Position numbers and translations under genes: made by a program. DNA of 64,000 nucleotides from Roseiflexus sp. RS-1 (lineage in GTDB: Bacteria; Chloroflexota; Chloroflexia; Chloroflexales; Roseiflexaceae), in the NCBI RefSeq assembly GCF_000016665.1, contig NC_009523.1, positions 3,843,501 to 3,907,500 of the forward strand. The letters run 5' to 3'. Of this stretch, positions 8,899-17,276 are shown piece after piece (position 1 is the stretch's first letter; the number at the start of each line of letters is the position of its first letter). Below the pieces are notes generated by a model that worked only from the letters and a program-made list of their open reading frames with translations, had not been told where the DNA came from and made no database searches.

Positions 8899-10154
8899 TG
8901 GTCTTTGAATAAATAATCCGCTATCCGAGACCGACATACGGTACAAGCTTTGGCGAGCCGGTTGCAAACGACGCGAAGAAAGCATCCAGATGGCTGCGCA
9001 CCTGATCGCGATCCGTCGCCCAGCGGTGCACGCGGGTGACCTCCTGACGCATCCACCGCCCCAGCTGCTCGCAATCAAGCGGCGCCACGACGCATCCGTC
9101 GGCGCCGGCATCCGTTGGATGGGCAGGCGGACATCCCCAGCCCGGCGCACGGCCCGTCCACTGGGCGTGGCCGGCCACTTGCCAGGACGGGAAAACGCCC
9201 AGCAGGTCGTGTGCGGCTCGAGCGCCACCAGGACATCCGGATGAACATGGACCGGCCAGGTATCCAGTATCACATAGATGCGCTCAGCCTCAGGATAGGC
9301 GGCGCGCCGGTCCGGGAAGCACGGCGCCAGCGTCGCCAGGCCCATCGTCGTCGCCCGCCGGGTGACCACCTGGCCCGTCACGACGTCCAACCTGCCCACG
9401 CTGCGCAGGTCGCCATCGGTCGCCAAACTCCGTTCCGCCCGCACCGGATCGGCGCCCGCCCGCCCATACCCGTTGGCCAGGGTCGGGCGCCGGGTGACCG
9501 GGACGTCATCCCGATCCACGGTCACCACCTGGTTGGGGTGCGCGTGCGCATCCTCCGCCACGTCCGCAATCTCCTGCAGGTTGGCCTGAGAGTGCGGATC
9601 AGGGCGATGCACATGACTGCGGGCGCGCTGCCAGGTGATGCCCAACCGATCCAGGATGCGGGCGATCCCGCGCAGCGAGGCGTCGCGCCCCCACGCCAAC
9701 GGGCTGCGGATGGCGTCCAGGGTCCCGCGCGTCTGGGTCAGCCCGCACGGCCGCGGGTCACGGCGGACCAGATGCTCCACCTCAGGAGCCGCCGTCGCAG
9801 GGTCATGGCGGTCAGGGGGAACAAGCGGGCGTGCGCCCGCGTCCGTCCCGGATGGGGAGGCTATCGATGCCCTCGGCGTCCCAGCGCTTCAGCCAGCGAG
9901 AGACGGTTTCCGGATGGCGCGGACGCAGCACGCGTGCGCGCGCCGTGACAGCGGGCGGCACGCCGGACGCGATGCGCAGGAACGCTGCCGCCCGTTCACG
10001 CACATAGGGCGTGGGGGCGTGATCGCGCAGGTCTTCGCGGGCCTCCCGCTCCTCGACGGACACGTGAAGGGTCCGGCGTGCCGGCATCGCAACCTCCTGA
10101 GCAAGGCTTGACACGGATGAGTATCAGTATAACGGAATATTTTTTCAAAGTCCA
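8899..10154 (-). mobile_element. Decayed IS630-family insertion sequence
   Basis: About 1256 bp. Imperfect 26-bp terminal inverted repeats at 8899-8924 and 10129-10154 agree at 22 of 26 positions and share TGG-CTTTGAA-AAATA-TCCG-TAT. The interior is filled by a broken IS630-type transposase on the minus strand. The left flank is TA (8897-8898), the usual IS630 target, but the right flank is TC, so no clean TA duplication remains. The same ends occur on the MITE-like repeats in the window, making this the probable source of their mobilising enzyme. Confidence 0.8.
8921..10114 (-). pseudogene. IS630-family transposase, broken by frameshifts
   Basis: Three reading frames are needed. The segment from 10114 to 9812 encodes an N-terminal helix-turn-helix (PETVSRWLKRWDAEGIDSLP). 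The segment from 9780 to about 9180 encodes the DDE core with VVTVDRDD and IYVILDTWPVHVHPDVLVAL, equivalent to the IS630 D-N-W-P-V-H motif. The C-terminal part resumes in another frame from about 9178 to 8921 with QLGRWMRQEVTRVHRWA and SPKLVPYVGL. Breaks near 9800 and 9190 disrupt the protein, so it should be inactive unless frameshifting occurs. Confidence 0.82.
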
Positions 10155-10240
10155 TCAGCCCCACGGCACGCGCGGGATAGCGGATTTATTTCTCAATCTC
10201 CATCAGCCCCACGGCACGAGGCGCATACCGGATTATAGCA
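10155..10240. repeat. MITE-like repeat fragments right of the IS element
   Basis: Two partial copies of the CAGCCCCACGGCACG block lie here, one followed by TTTATTTCTCAATCTCCAT, the variant terminal repeat. They continue the nested repeat cluster interrupted by the IS element. Confidence 0.65.
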
Positions 10241-10268
10241 GTTCTCACAGAGGTTGAACCTGGCGGAC

Positions 10269-10456
10269 GAGGTTGAACACTCCCGGAATCGCACTCCCCA
10301 CAAGGCGACCGAAATGAATTTCGGTCTACACTCCGCTGGCAGCGGGCGCCTCGCGCGACACGGAGGTTGAACACTCCCGGAATCGCACTCCCCACAAGGC
10401 GACCGAAATGAATTTCGGTCTACACTCCGCTGGCAGCGGGCGCCTCGCGCGACACG
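10269..10456. repeat. 94-bp tandem duplication
   Basis: Copy 1 (10269-10362) and copy 2 (10363-10456) are near-identical and head to tail, beginning GAGGTTGAACACTC and containing GACCGAAATGAATTTCGGTC, itself palindromic (GACCGAAAT/ATTTCGGTC). A diverged single copy of the same block recurs near 24603-24690, before asd. No protein is supported in this stretch. Confidence 0.85.
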
Positions 10457-10582
10457 GCGGATAGGAATAATGGTCAATGTATCTGAGAAATGCTGTAAGT
10501 TCTCAATATCTATGATGCTGCGGGATGGCGTGGAACGCATTGCTGCGCCCCTCCGGCGGCAGAGGTATGCATCATCAATGGC

Positions 10583-10604
10583 GCTAGTATGCTAGCATAC
10601 TAGC
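10583..10604. other. Perfect 22-bp palindrome
   Basis: The 22 bases starting GCTAGTATGCT are their own reverse complement, with no spacer. It sits about 90 bp before the first clear CRISPR repeat. It could be an operator for a dimeric regulator or part of a leader; there is no T-run, so a terminator is unlikely. Confidence 0.7.
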
Positions 10605-10617
10605 ACTGCGTGGCTCT

Positions 10618-10646
10618 ACCTGCTCCTTGCGCATGCAATCTGAACG
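10618..10646. repeat. Possible degenerate outer CRISPR repeat
   Basis: GCTCCTTGCGCATGC matches 13 of 15 positions of the CRISPR repeat core GCTCCTCGCGCACGC and lies 59 bp before the same core in the first intact repeat, close to the array period of 61. The rest of this unit has diverged. Chance similarity cannot be excluded. Confidence 0.4.
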
Positions 10647-10676
10647 GCGTTTTTCAGCGTTTCTCGGAGTCGTGGT

Positions 10677-11010
10677 CACCGCTCCTCGCGCACGCGGTTA
10701 CAGCGCACCCCAACGCGAACGCGCGTTCTGACCAGTCCACCGCTCCTCGCGCACGCGGTTACAGCGCGTTTTCCGCAAATTATTGTCGCTGTGTTGCACA
10801 CCGCTCCTCGCGCACGCGGTTACAGCGTATGGACAATCTGTTGCCGGACATTGACGTGACACCGCTCCTCGCGCACGCGGTTACAGCGTTCGGCGACGCG
10901 CCGACATTGGCGGAGTGGAACACCGCTCCTCGCGCACGCGGTTACAGCGGTTCGCCCGGTGCGCGCGATGCGCAGGGCGCACACCGCTCCTCGTGCAGGC
11001 GGTTACAGCC
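10677..11010. CRISPR. CRISPR array, six 29-bp repeats with five 32-bp spacers
   Basis: Repeats start at 10677, 10738, 10799, 10860, 10921 and 10982, exactly 61 bp apart; five are identical, containing CTCCTCGCGCACGCGGTTAC. The five 32-bp spacers are all different. The last repeat has three changes (bases 13, 17 and 29), the usual sign of the leader-distal end, so the leader would lie to the left. The 29/32 geometry and the GCGCACGCGG core resemble subtype I-E, though the outer stem is weakened. No cas gene is in the window. The final repeat contains the stop codon of the metal-transporter permease at 11003. Confidence 0.88.
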
Positions 11011-12118
11011 TATCTCCCCCCAGGATCGTCGCCACAAAACGCCGCCCCTGATCGGTCAATATAAGCATGCCATTCTGCTGCACCAGCAAGCCGCGCTGTT
11101 CAGCACGACGCACCACCCGTTCCGTAAATGCGGGCGCCCAGTTCAGATGTTCGCTGAGATGCGCAGCCTGACACTCAACCGCTGCCTGCGCCGTTGCCTG
11201 GTGGTGCAGCAGATGCACCGCCAGCATCGCCTGAGCAAACTCCCATCGCTGACGGATGCGCCGCAATACCTGCGCCAGCAGACCGCGTTGCGGGGCAAAC
11301 ATCCATGCCAGACAGAAGATCAATCCCGCCATCACTGCCATGGCGCCGGCAATCGACGCATTGAGCGCGAATGCCGCCCAGCACCCCAGGCTTGCCGCCA
11401 GCGCGCCAAACAGAGCGCTCAATGCCAGCAGACGCGACAAACGATCAGTTAACAGATAGGCGGCAGCCGGCGGTGCAACCATCAATGCCACGACCAGCAC
11501 CGAACCGACGGCATTGAAGGCGCCTACTGCCGTCAGCGATACCACGCTCATCAGACCGTAATGCAAAGCCGCTGGCGCAAATCCAAAAGCAGACGCCAGC
11601 GCCGCGTCGAAGGTTGTCAGTTTCAACTCCTTGTAGAACGCGATCAGCAACGCCAGCGATACTATCAGGATACCGCTCATCAGCCAGAGCGACCGCGGAC
11701 CAAGATCGTTTCCGGCGAACTCAAACCGATCCAGCGGTGCAAACGCAAGTTCGCCAAGCAGTACGGCATCGACATCGAGATGAATACTGCCTGCGTACTG
11801 CGCTATCAAGATAACGCCAATGCTGAACAGCAGCGGAAAAACCAGCCCAATCGCAGCATCTTCGCGCACCCGGTTCGAGCGACTCAACAGTTCGATCAGC
11901 ACCACGGTCGCCACTCCGGCGCCAGCTGCGGCGACGACCAGGATCGGCGAAGTCAGGTCTCGCACAACGAAGAACGCCAGCACGATCCCCAGCAGAACCG
12001 TGTGGGTAATGGCATCGCTGATCATTGCCACACGGCGCAGCACCAGGAAAACGCCGGGCAATGCACAGGCAACCGCAGTTACGCTTGCGATGAGAATAAT
12101 GTCGGTGAACAGTTCCAT
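11003..12118 (-). CDS. Metal ABC transporter permease fused to DtxR/MntR-like winged helix
   Basis: 371 residues from the ATG at 12118; an in-frame start at 12154 is less likely. The first 270 residues hold 8-9 membrane helices of the ABC-3 family that imports Mn, Zn or Fe (VFLVLRRVAMISDAITHTVLLGI, VGSVLVVALMVAPPAAAYLL). The last 80 residues are soluble and resemble a DtxR/MntR-type winged helix (HLSEHLNWAPAFTERVVRRA, then NGMLILTDQGRRF). This fusion is known in some Mn permeases and may couple metal status to transport. Last gene of a four-gene importer operon; its TAA stop lies in the terminal CRISPR repeat. Confidence 0.87.
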   Translation of the reverse strand: MELFTDIILIASVTAVACALPGVFLVLRRVAMISDAITHTVLLGIVLAFFVVRDLTSPILVVAAAGAGVATVVLIELLSRSNRVREDAAIGLVFPLLFSIGVILIAQYAGSIHLDVDAVLLGELAFAPLDRFEFAGNDLGPRSLWLMSGILIVSLALLIAFYKELKLTTFDAALASAFGFAPAALHYGLMSVVSLTAVGAFNAVGSVLVVALMVAPPAAAYLLTDRLSRLLALSALFGALAASLGCWAAFALNASIAGAMAVMAGLIFCLAWMFAPQRGLLAQVLRRIRQRWEFAQAMLAVHLLHHQATAQAAVECQAAHLSEHLNWAPAFTERVVRRAEQRGLLVQQNGMLILTDQGRRFVATILGGDRL

Positions 12119-12155
12119 ATGCGACACTGCCTTCCAGACCAATCGACCATCCACG

Positions 12156-13043
12156 TCACACGCCCCGCCCTGCGACCGGGCGAATATCCCGGAACCAGTT
12201 CCACACCAGCCCGCGGCGCGGCGCGAACAATAACGAGATCAGCGCCAGCACACTGATGCACACAACAATCACCGGTCCGGTGGGGAGACGGGCGGCAGCG
12301 CTGCTCAGCAACGCCCCGCCAACTCCGGCAACGGTGCCAAAAACGCCGGAAAGCAAAACCATCACACCGAGTCGATCAGTCCACTGACGCGCCGCAACCC
12401 CCGGAGCGACGATCAACGCACTCATGAGTACAACGCCGACCGCCTGCAAGCCGATGCTGATCGCCGCCACCAGCAGTGATGTCAGCAGCATGCTGAGCAG
12501 ATGCACCGGCAAGCCCATACTTCTGGCAAAATCGGGATCAAACGACAGGATCGCACATTCCTTCCAGAAAAGCGCCAGCACCAGCAACGCCAATCCGCCA
12601 ATCGCCGCCATTGTTGCAACATCACGCTCAAGCAAGGTTGCCGCCTGACCAAAAAGATATTTGTCAAGACCAGCCTGCGCTGCATTGGGAAGAGTTTGCA
12701 CCCACGTCAGCAACACTAACCCAAGCCCAAAGAACGTTGCCAGGATCAACCCCAATGCGCTATCCTGCTTGATGCGGGTGGTGGAGATGATCGCCGTAAC
12801 GAACAGCGCACCAATCCACCCGGCGACCGCCGCACCGATCATAAGCGCCAGCGGCTCCTTGCTTCCGGTTATGATGAATGCGAGCACAATGCCGGGCAGT
12901 GCAGCGTGCGACATCGCATCGCCAAGCAAACTTTGCCGCCGTAGCACGGCGAACGCACCCAGCATACCGCTCACAATACCCATAATCCCGGAACCGAGCG
13001 CAACAGTGCGAAAGGTGTAGTCGAACAACAGGTCGTTGAGCAT
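12156..13043 (-). CDS. Metal ABC transporter permease (ABC-3 family)
   Basis: 295 residues with about eight hydrophobic helices. Motifs VLRRQSLLGDAMSHAALPGIV and AVGVVLMSALIVAPGVAARQ are typical of the Mn/Zn/Fe ABC-3 permeases (TroC/MntB/ZnuB type). It lacks the soluble C-terminal domain of its sister gene 37 bp downstream, so the importer probably uses a permease heterodimer. It follows the ATPase gene by 14 bp in the same operon. Confidence 0.9.
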   Translation of the reverse strand: MLNDLLFDYTFRTVALGSGIMGIVSGMLGAFAVLRRQSLLGDAMSHAALPGIVLAFIITGSKEPLALMIGAAVAGWIGALFVTAIISTTRIKQDSALGLILATFFGLGLVLLTWVQTLPNAAQAGLDKYLFGQAATLLERDVATMAAIGGLALLVLALFWKECAILSFDPDFARSMGLPVHLLSMLLTSLLVAAISIGLQAVGVVLMSALIVAPGVAARQWTDRLGVMVLLSGVFGTVAGVGGALLSSAAARLPTGPVIVVCISVLALISLLFAPRRGLVWNWFRDIRPVAGRGV

Positions 13044-13057
13044 TGCTATCTTCCTGT

Positions 13058-13846
13058 CTACGATACAGTAATTCCAGCGTGCGGTTCAGGCGCAGAACGT
13101 CCAGGATCGCGTCCCTCGAGAAATGCGATCTGTCCGCCATACGTGGCGCGCAGCGTCGCTGCGTTGAATACCTCTGCCACCGGACCACTGGCGACGAGAC
13201 GTACATTCAACAGCGCAACCTGGTCAAAATACTCACTGACCGTTTGAAGGTCGTGGTGCACAACCACAACCGTTTTACCGGTCGCGCGCAAGTCGTGCAG
13301 AATATGAATAATGGTTCGCTCAGTGGTGGCATCAACACCCTGCAGCGGTTCGTCCATGAGATACACCTGCGCATCCTGCACCAGCGCACGCGCCAGAAAG
13401 ACACGCTGTTGCTGCCCGCCGGAAAGCTGACCGATCTGGCGACTGGCAAAATCCTGCATACCGACACGCGCCAGCGCTTCGAGCGCCTGTTCACGCTCAC
13501 GCTTCCCTGGACGCCGAAACCAACCCAGCGCACCATACCGCCCCATCACCACCACGTCGAGCACACTGGTCGGAAAATCCCAGTCCACGCTGCTCCGCTG
13601 TGGCACATACGCAACCAGCCTGCGCTGTTGGGCATACGGCCTGCCATAGACCAACACCTGCCCGGCGGAAGGTCGCACCAGACCCAGAATCGCTTTCATC
13701 AACGTCGTTTTGCCAGCACCGTTCGGTCCAATGATCCCCATCAGCACGCCGCCAGGGATCGTCAGATCAACATCCCACAGCACCGGCTTATCACGATACG
13801 CAACCGTTAGATCGGTCACCTGGATCGCAGGTTGCCCCGTTTTCAT
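13058..13846 (-). CDS. Metal ABC transporter ATP-binding protein
   Basis: 262 residues from the ATG at 13846, chosen for GGGGAG 6 nt upstream over a start at 13864. Walker A GPNGAGKTT, Q-loop in YVPQRSSVDWDFP, signature LSGGQQQR, Walker B VYLMDEP and H-loop VVVHHD are all intact. The Q-loop sequence SVDWDFP is characteristic of Mn/Zn importer ATPases. It powers import by the two permeases downstream. The gap to the binding-protein gene upstream is 14 bp. Confidence 0.93.
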   Translation of the reverse strand: MKTGQPAIQVTDLTVAYRDKPVLWDVDLTIPGGVLMGIIGPNGAGKTTLMKAILGLVRPSAGQVLVYGRPYAQQRRLVAYVPQRSSVDWDFPTSVLDVVVMGRYGALGWFRRPGKREREQALEALARVGMQDFASRQIGQLSGGQQQRVFLARALVQDAQVYLMDEPLQGVDATTERTIIHILHDLRATGKTVVVVHHDLQTVSEYFDQVALLNVRLVASGPVAEVFNAATLRATYGGQIAFLEGRDPGRSAPEPHAGITVS

Positions 13847-13860
13847 ATGCGTCTCCCCTT

Positions 13861-14808
13861 TCAACCTTCGCCTCGCAACGATGTAACGATAGTATCGATA
13901 TTGTGTCGCACCATACCGATGTATTCCCCCTCTGGCGTACCGGGATCGCCCAGAGCATCGGAGAAAAGTTCCCCGCCGATACGCACCTCAAACCCGCGCG
14001 CACGCACTGCGGATTGCACTGCCGCCAGCGTCCGTTGCGGCACAGATGTCTCGACGAATATGGCAGGGATGCGCCGGGTTGCAATAAAGTCGGCAAGCTG
14101 CTGAACATCGGCGGCGCCAGCCTCGACCACTGTGCTGATGCCCTGCAATCCATGCACCTCAAACCCATAGGCGCGTCCAAAATAGCGGAATGCGTCGTGT
14201 GCGGTCACCAGCACGCGCTGATCCTCGGGAATAAGCGCCGCCCGACTCTGCACATAGGCGTGCAACTCATCGAGCTGACGCCCGTAGGATTCGGCATTTG
14301 TTCGATAGATCGACGCATGCGACGGATCAAGATCGATCAACACATCGCGCACATACTCCACGGTCTGACGCCATAGCATGACATCGAACCAGACATGGGG
14401 ATCAAACTGGTTATCGTACTCGTCTGACGGAAGCAACGCCTCACGCGGGATGCCGCCAGTCACTGCGACTGTTCGACTCCGACTCTGCATCCGTTCAAAT
14501 ACCTCGCTCATCGCCGCTTCGAGATGGAGACCGTTATAAAAGATGATATCCGCCCGCTGCAACTGCACCACATCATCGGCGCTTGCCTTGTAGAGATGTG
14601 GATCGACGCCCGGTCCCATCAGGGTGACGACCTCGACCCGCTCGCCGCCAACATTGCGTACCAGATCGCCAACCATGCCCGTCGTCGCAACAACACGGAT
14701 CGGATGGGCAGCCAGATCGTCGCTGCCGGTTGCGGGTTGTGCGCATCCGACGAGCAGGGCAGCCGCCAGTATGATCCAGATAGCGGCGCGTGTCTTCAGT
14801 TTCCCCAT
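13861..14808 (-). CDS. Metal ABC transporter substrate-binding lipoprotein (TroA/PsaA type)
   Basis: 315 residues from the ATG at 14808, with GGAGG about 9 nt upstream; the start is followed by a lipoprotein signal (AAALLVGCAQ). Cluster A-I fold: GMVGDLVRNVGGERVEV, metal ligands in GVDPHLYKAS and FDPHVWFDV, a long helix and IFVETSVPQ. The two His ligands and acidic C-lobe residues fit Mn or Zn binding; the fused DtxR-like permease domain tilts toward Mn. First gene of the operon, transcribed from the consensus promoter at 14860-14888. Confidence 0.92.
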   Translation of the reverse strand: MGKLKTRAAIWIILAAALLVGCAQPATGSDDLAAHPIRVVATTGMVGDLVRNVGGERVEVVTLMGPGVDPHLYKASADDVVQLQRADIIFYNGLHLEAAMSEVFERMQSRSRTVAVTGGIPREALLPSDEYDNQFDPHVWFDVMLWRQTVEYVRDVLIDLDPSHASIYRTNAESYGRQLDELHAYVQSRAALIPEDQRVLVTAHDAFRYFGRAYGFEVHGLQGISTVVEAGAADVQQLADFIATRRIPAIFVETSVPQRTLAAVQSAVRARGFEVRIGGELFSDALGDPGTPEGEYIGMVRHNIDTIVTSLRGEG

Positions 14809-14832
14809 AATTAAAATCCTCCAAAAAGATAA

Positions 14833-14888
14833 TTTTGTCTTGCCTAAATCACGAAATGCATTATAGGTGACATTGCTGTGCGTGTCAA
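14833..14888 (-). promoter_or_regulatory. Consensus sigma-70 promoter with DtxR-like operator
   Basis: On the minus strand TTGACA (14888-14883), a 17-nt spacer and TATAAT (14865-14860) form a perfect consensus promoter for the metal importer. Twelve bases after the -10, at 14848-14833, lies TTTAGGCAAGACAAAA, which matches 14 of 16 bases of the symmetric form TTTAGGCAAGCCTAAA bound by DtxR/TroR/MntR regulators. Its place over the predicted start of transcription fits metal-dependent repression. The stretch from here to 15113 is otherwise a 5' region for the divergent gene. Confidence 0.75.
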
Positions 14889-15113
14889 GGATCAACGGCG
14901 CTCCGTGGTTGCCGGGCAGGAGAACGCGGCGCCGGATCGCGCTGACGCTCCGCTTTTTTGCATGCACATGGGGGATATGGCTGGACGGGCTTTTGCCGGA
15001 ATGCTATGATGGCATGTGAAGAAATGTGCACTCACCCACGTAACCCATGGGTGTAGATTAAGCGCAAACCGTACTGCGCCAGACCCGATACCAATGCAGA
15101 AAAGGAGTTCCTT

Positions 15114-15692
15114 ATGAGCGACAATCAACGCCCCGTCAGTCGTTTCCCCATCCCTGAGCGGCTCGATGATCTACCACAGGATATTCGTGAGCGGATCGAG
15201 AAGGTTGCCGAAAAGACCGGCTTCATCCCCAATGTGTTTCTCGCTCTGGCTCATCGTCCCGATGAGTTTCGCGCCTTCTTCGCGTACCACGATGCGTTGA
15301 TGGAACGGCCCTCCAACCTTTCCAAAGCCGAAAAAGAGATGATCGTGGTAGCGACTTCGGCTGCAAACGATTGTCTCTACTGCGTGGTCGCGCATGGCGC
15401 CATCCTCAGAATCCGCAGCAAGAACCCGCGGCTTGCCACACAGATCGCCGCCAATTACCGGCGCGCCGAGATCACGCCGCGTCAACGCGCCATGATCGAG
15501 TATGCGCTGAAAGTAGCGCTTGACTCGGCCCGAATTGACGAGTCGGACTGGCAACCGTTGTACGATCACGGCTTCACGCAGGAGGATATCTGGGAGATCG
15601 GCGCAATTGCTGCCTTCTTTGCGATGAGCAACCGGCTGGCAAATATGAGCGCGCTATGTCCTAACGATGAATTTTATACCCTGGGTCAGTGA
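15114..15692 (+). CDS. Peroxidase-related AhpD/carboxymuconolactone-decarboxylase-like protein
   Basis: 192 residues with GGAG 6 nt before the ATG. All-helical AhpD fold with the redox motif CLYCVVAHG near residue 91 (CxxC plus downstream His), preceded by LSKAEKEMIVVATSAAND. This matches the uncharacterised peroxidase-related group (TIGR01926-like) of alkylhydroperoxidase relatives, thought to use the Cys pair in peroxide reduction. It stands alone, divergent from the metal importer, and may share a metal/oxidative-stress context. Function beyond the family is inference. Confidence 0.88.
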   Translation: MSDNQRPVSRFPIPERLDDLPQDIRERIEKVAEKTGFIPNVFLALAHRPDEFRAFFAYHDALMERPSNLSKAEKEMIVVATSAANDCLYCVVAHGAILRIRSKNPRLATQIAANYRRAEITPRQRAMIEYALKVALDSARIDESDWQPLYDHGFTQEDIWEIGAIAAFFAMSNRLANMSALCPNDEFYTLGQ

Positions 15693-15721
15693 ATATGCGG
15701 ATCACACGCAGCAGGTGAGCT

Positions 15722-17260
15722 ATGTATGCATCCTCACGTCGATTGCAGTGGCGGTTGACCCTGGTCGTGATGGTTGTGTTCGCGCTGCTGAGCAGTGGCT
15801 GCTCACCCTTCCCCAGCCAGCCTGCCACACTGACACCCCCTCAGCGCGTGACGGAATCGCCGCCGGTGGTCAGCCCGACACCGGTTCCAGCGACAACACC
15901 TCCCGTCACGCCAACCCCGCTGGCGGCGCTCACCGACCCGGCTTCGCTCTACTGCATCGAGAAAGGTGGACGGTTGGAGATCCGCTCCAGTGGCAACAGC
16001 AGTCATATTGGTGTCTGTATCCTTGATGATGGCACTCTGTGTGAACAATGGTCGTTCTATCGCGGCGAATGCCAGTCTGATCAAACCTACAACCTGCCGC
16101 CTGCGCCGCCATCGGCGGATGATAAGGTCTTTGCAGCGTTGTTTGCGGACGTGCGCCGCCGGTTGCCGCCTGAGGCCTTCACCGATTTTGCCGCTCAACC
16201 GATGCGCAGCGATGATGGACGGCAGTGGTGGGTGGTCTACAGTCTCGACATGCGCAATTTTGGACTCGATGAGAGGGCAGCGCATTTCGTTGCGATCTAC
16301 TCCTATGACGACAACCGATGGCAGGAACGAGCGCGAGTAACGCTTGTCAAACAACAGACCGGGGTCAACCTGGAACCGGCTTATCTCGAGGAGGTTCGAC
16401 AGGTGGCTATCGCGCCCGGTAAACTATGGATTCAGGTTGAGGGCGGTCTGGGTCTGCATAGCGGGAGTTATCACCTGTTGAGTTTTGATGGCGTCACCCT
16501 GCAACCAGAAGTGGTTGCGTTTTCGTCATCGCCCAATGTCGGTTTTGTGACCGATCTCAACGGTGACGGTCTCAATGAAGTGGTGCTCAGGCGGTTTGAG
16601 TACTATATTTTTTGCTACGCCTGCGAGGTCTATTACCCATTCTGTGAGGTATATACCTGGCAGAATGATGACCTGGTTTTACTCGCAATCTCCGATCTGA
16701 CCGCCGGGTATCAGGGGTCTCCCTTTGCCGAACTCAACCGGAAAGCGGTTGCTTTCGTGCAGGCTGATCTGTGGGCTGAGGCTCTGCGCGCGATCAATGA
16801 TGCCGTGGCGCAGGCCGGTGCAACCGATCCGCCGACAACCGCCGGTTCATTACGCTGGAATCAGCGCCTGATCCGGATGATCCACGATGCACACCGTGAA
16901 GCTATTGAAACCAGCGCCTACCCGCTCATCAACGAGGTGTTCTATGGCGACTATGCGCGTGCAGTAGAGCATATGCGCGCGTATCAGGCAGCCGATCTGT
17001 TCCGCATCGATTCGCCGCTGATCGTCGGGACGGTCGCCGAGGGGTGGACAGAAAATCTTGGCGAGTATCTGGTTAATCATACCGGGCGCGCCCTGGCGGT
17101 TGTTCCGGATCGCGCCGAGATCTATTTTGTCGGGGCATGGGGCAAGTTTCTTGTCAATCCTGACGATCCGGCCATCGGCGCCGATCTCGAACGCGCTGCA
17201 CGGTTGCAGCCGAACGATCAGTTCTTTGCCGATGCCTTCGCCTGGTGGCAGGATCGTTAG
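15722..17260 (+). CDS. Lipoprotein with DUF333 domain and large unknown region
   Basis: 512 residues. The N-terminal signal ends in a lipobox (LLSSGCSP), then a Pro/Thr-rich linker (residues 34-70) and a DUF333 motif: DPASLYCIEKGGRLEI, CILDDGTLCEQWSFYRGEC. DUF333 occurs in secreted putative hemolysin/inhibitor proteins. The remaining 380 residues are unrecognised; one segment, FVTDLNGDGLNEVVLRRFEYY, looks like an FG-GAP/EF-hand calcium loop. It faces the outside of the cytoplasmic membrane. The gene starts 30 bp after the peroxidase-like gene. Confidence 0.75.
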   Translation: MYASSRRLQWRLTLVVMVVFALLSSGCSPFPSQPATLTPPQRVTESPPVVSPTPVPATTPPVTPTPLAALTDPASLYCIEKGGRLEIRSSGNSSHIGVCILDDGTLCEQWSFYRGECQSDQTYNLPPAPPSADDKVFAALFADVRRRLPPEAFTDFAAQPMRSDDGRQWWVVYSLDMRNFGLDERAAHFVAIYSYDDNRWQERARVTLVKQQTGVNLEPAYLEEVRQVAIAPGKLWIQVEGGLGLHSGSYHLLSFDGVTLQPEVVAFSSSPNVGFVTDLNGDGLNEVVLRRFEYYIFCYACEVYYPFCEVYTWQNDDLVLLAISDLTAGYQGSPFAELNRKAVAFVQADLWAEALRAINDAVAQAGATDPPTTAGSLRWNQRLIRMIHDAHREAIETSAYPLINEVFYGDYARAVEHMRAYQAADLFRIDSPLIVGTVAEGWTENLGEYLVNHTGRALAVVPDRAEIYFVGAWGKFLVNPDDPAIGADLERAARLQPNDQFFADAFAWWQDR

Positions 17261-17276
17261 TCTTCTTCCGTTTCAG

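Noticed and set aside
8897-10156. TA target-site duplication of the IS630 element
   Set aside because: The left flank is TA but the right flank is TC, so a duplication cannot be claimed.
10610-11010. Open frame running through the CRISPR array
   Set aside because: The 61-bp period is not a multiple of three, and the perfect repeat/spacer geometry explains the sequence.
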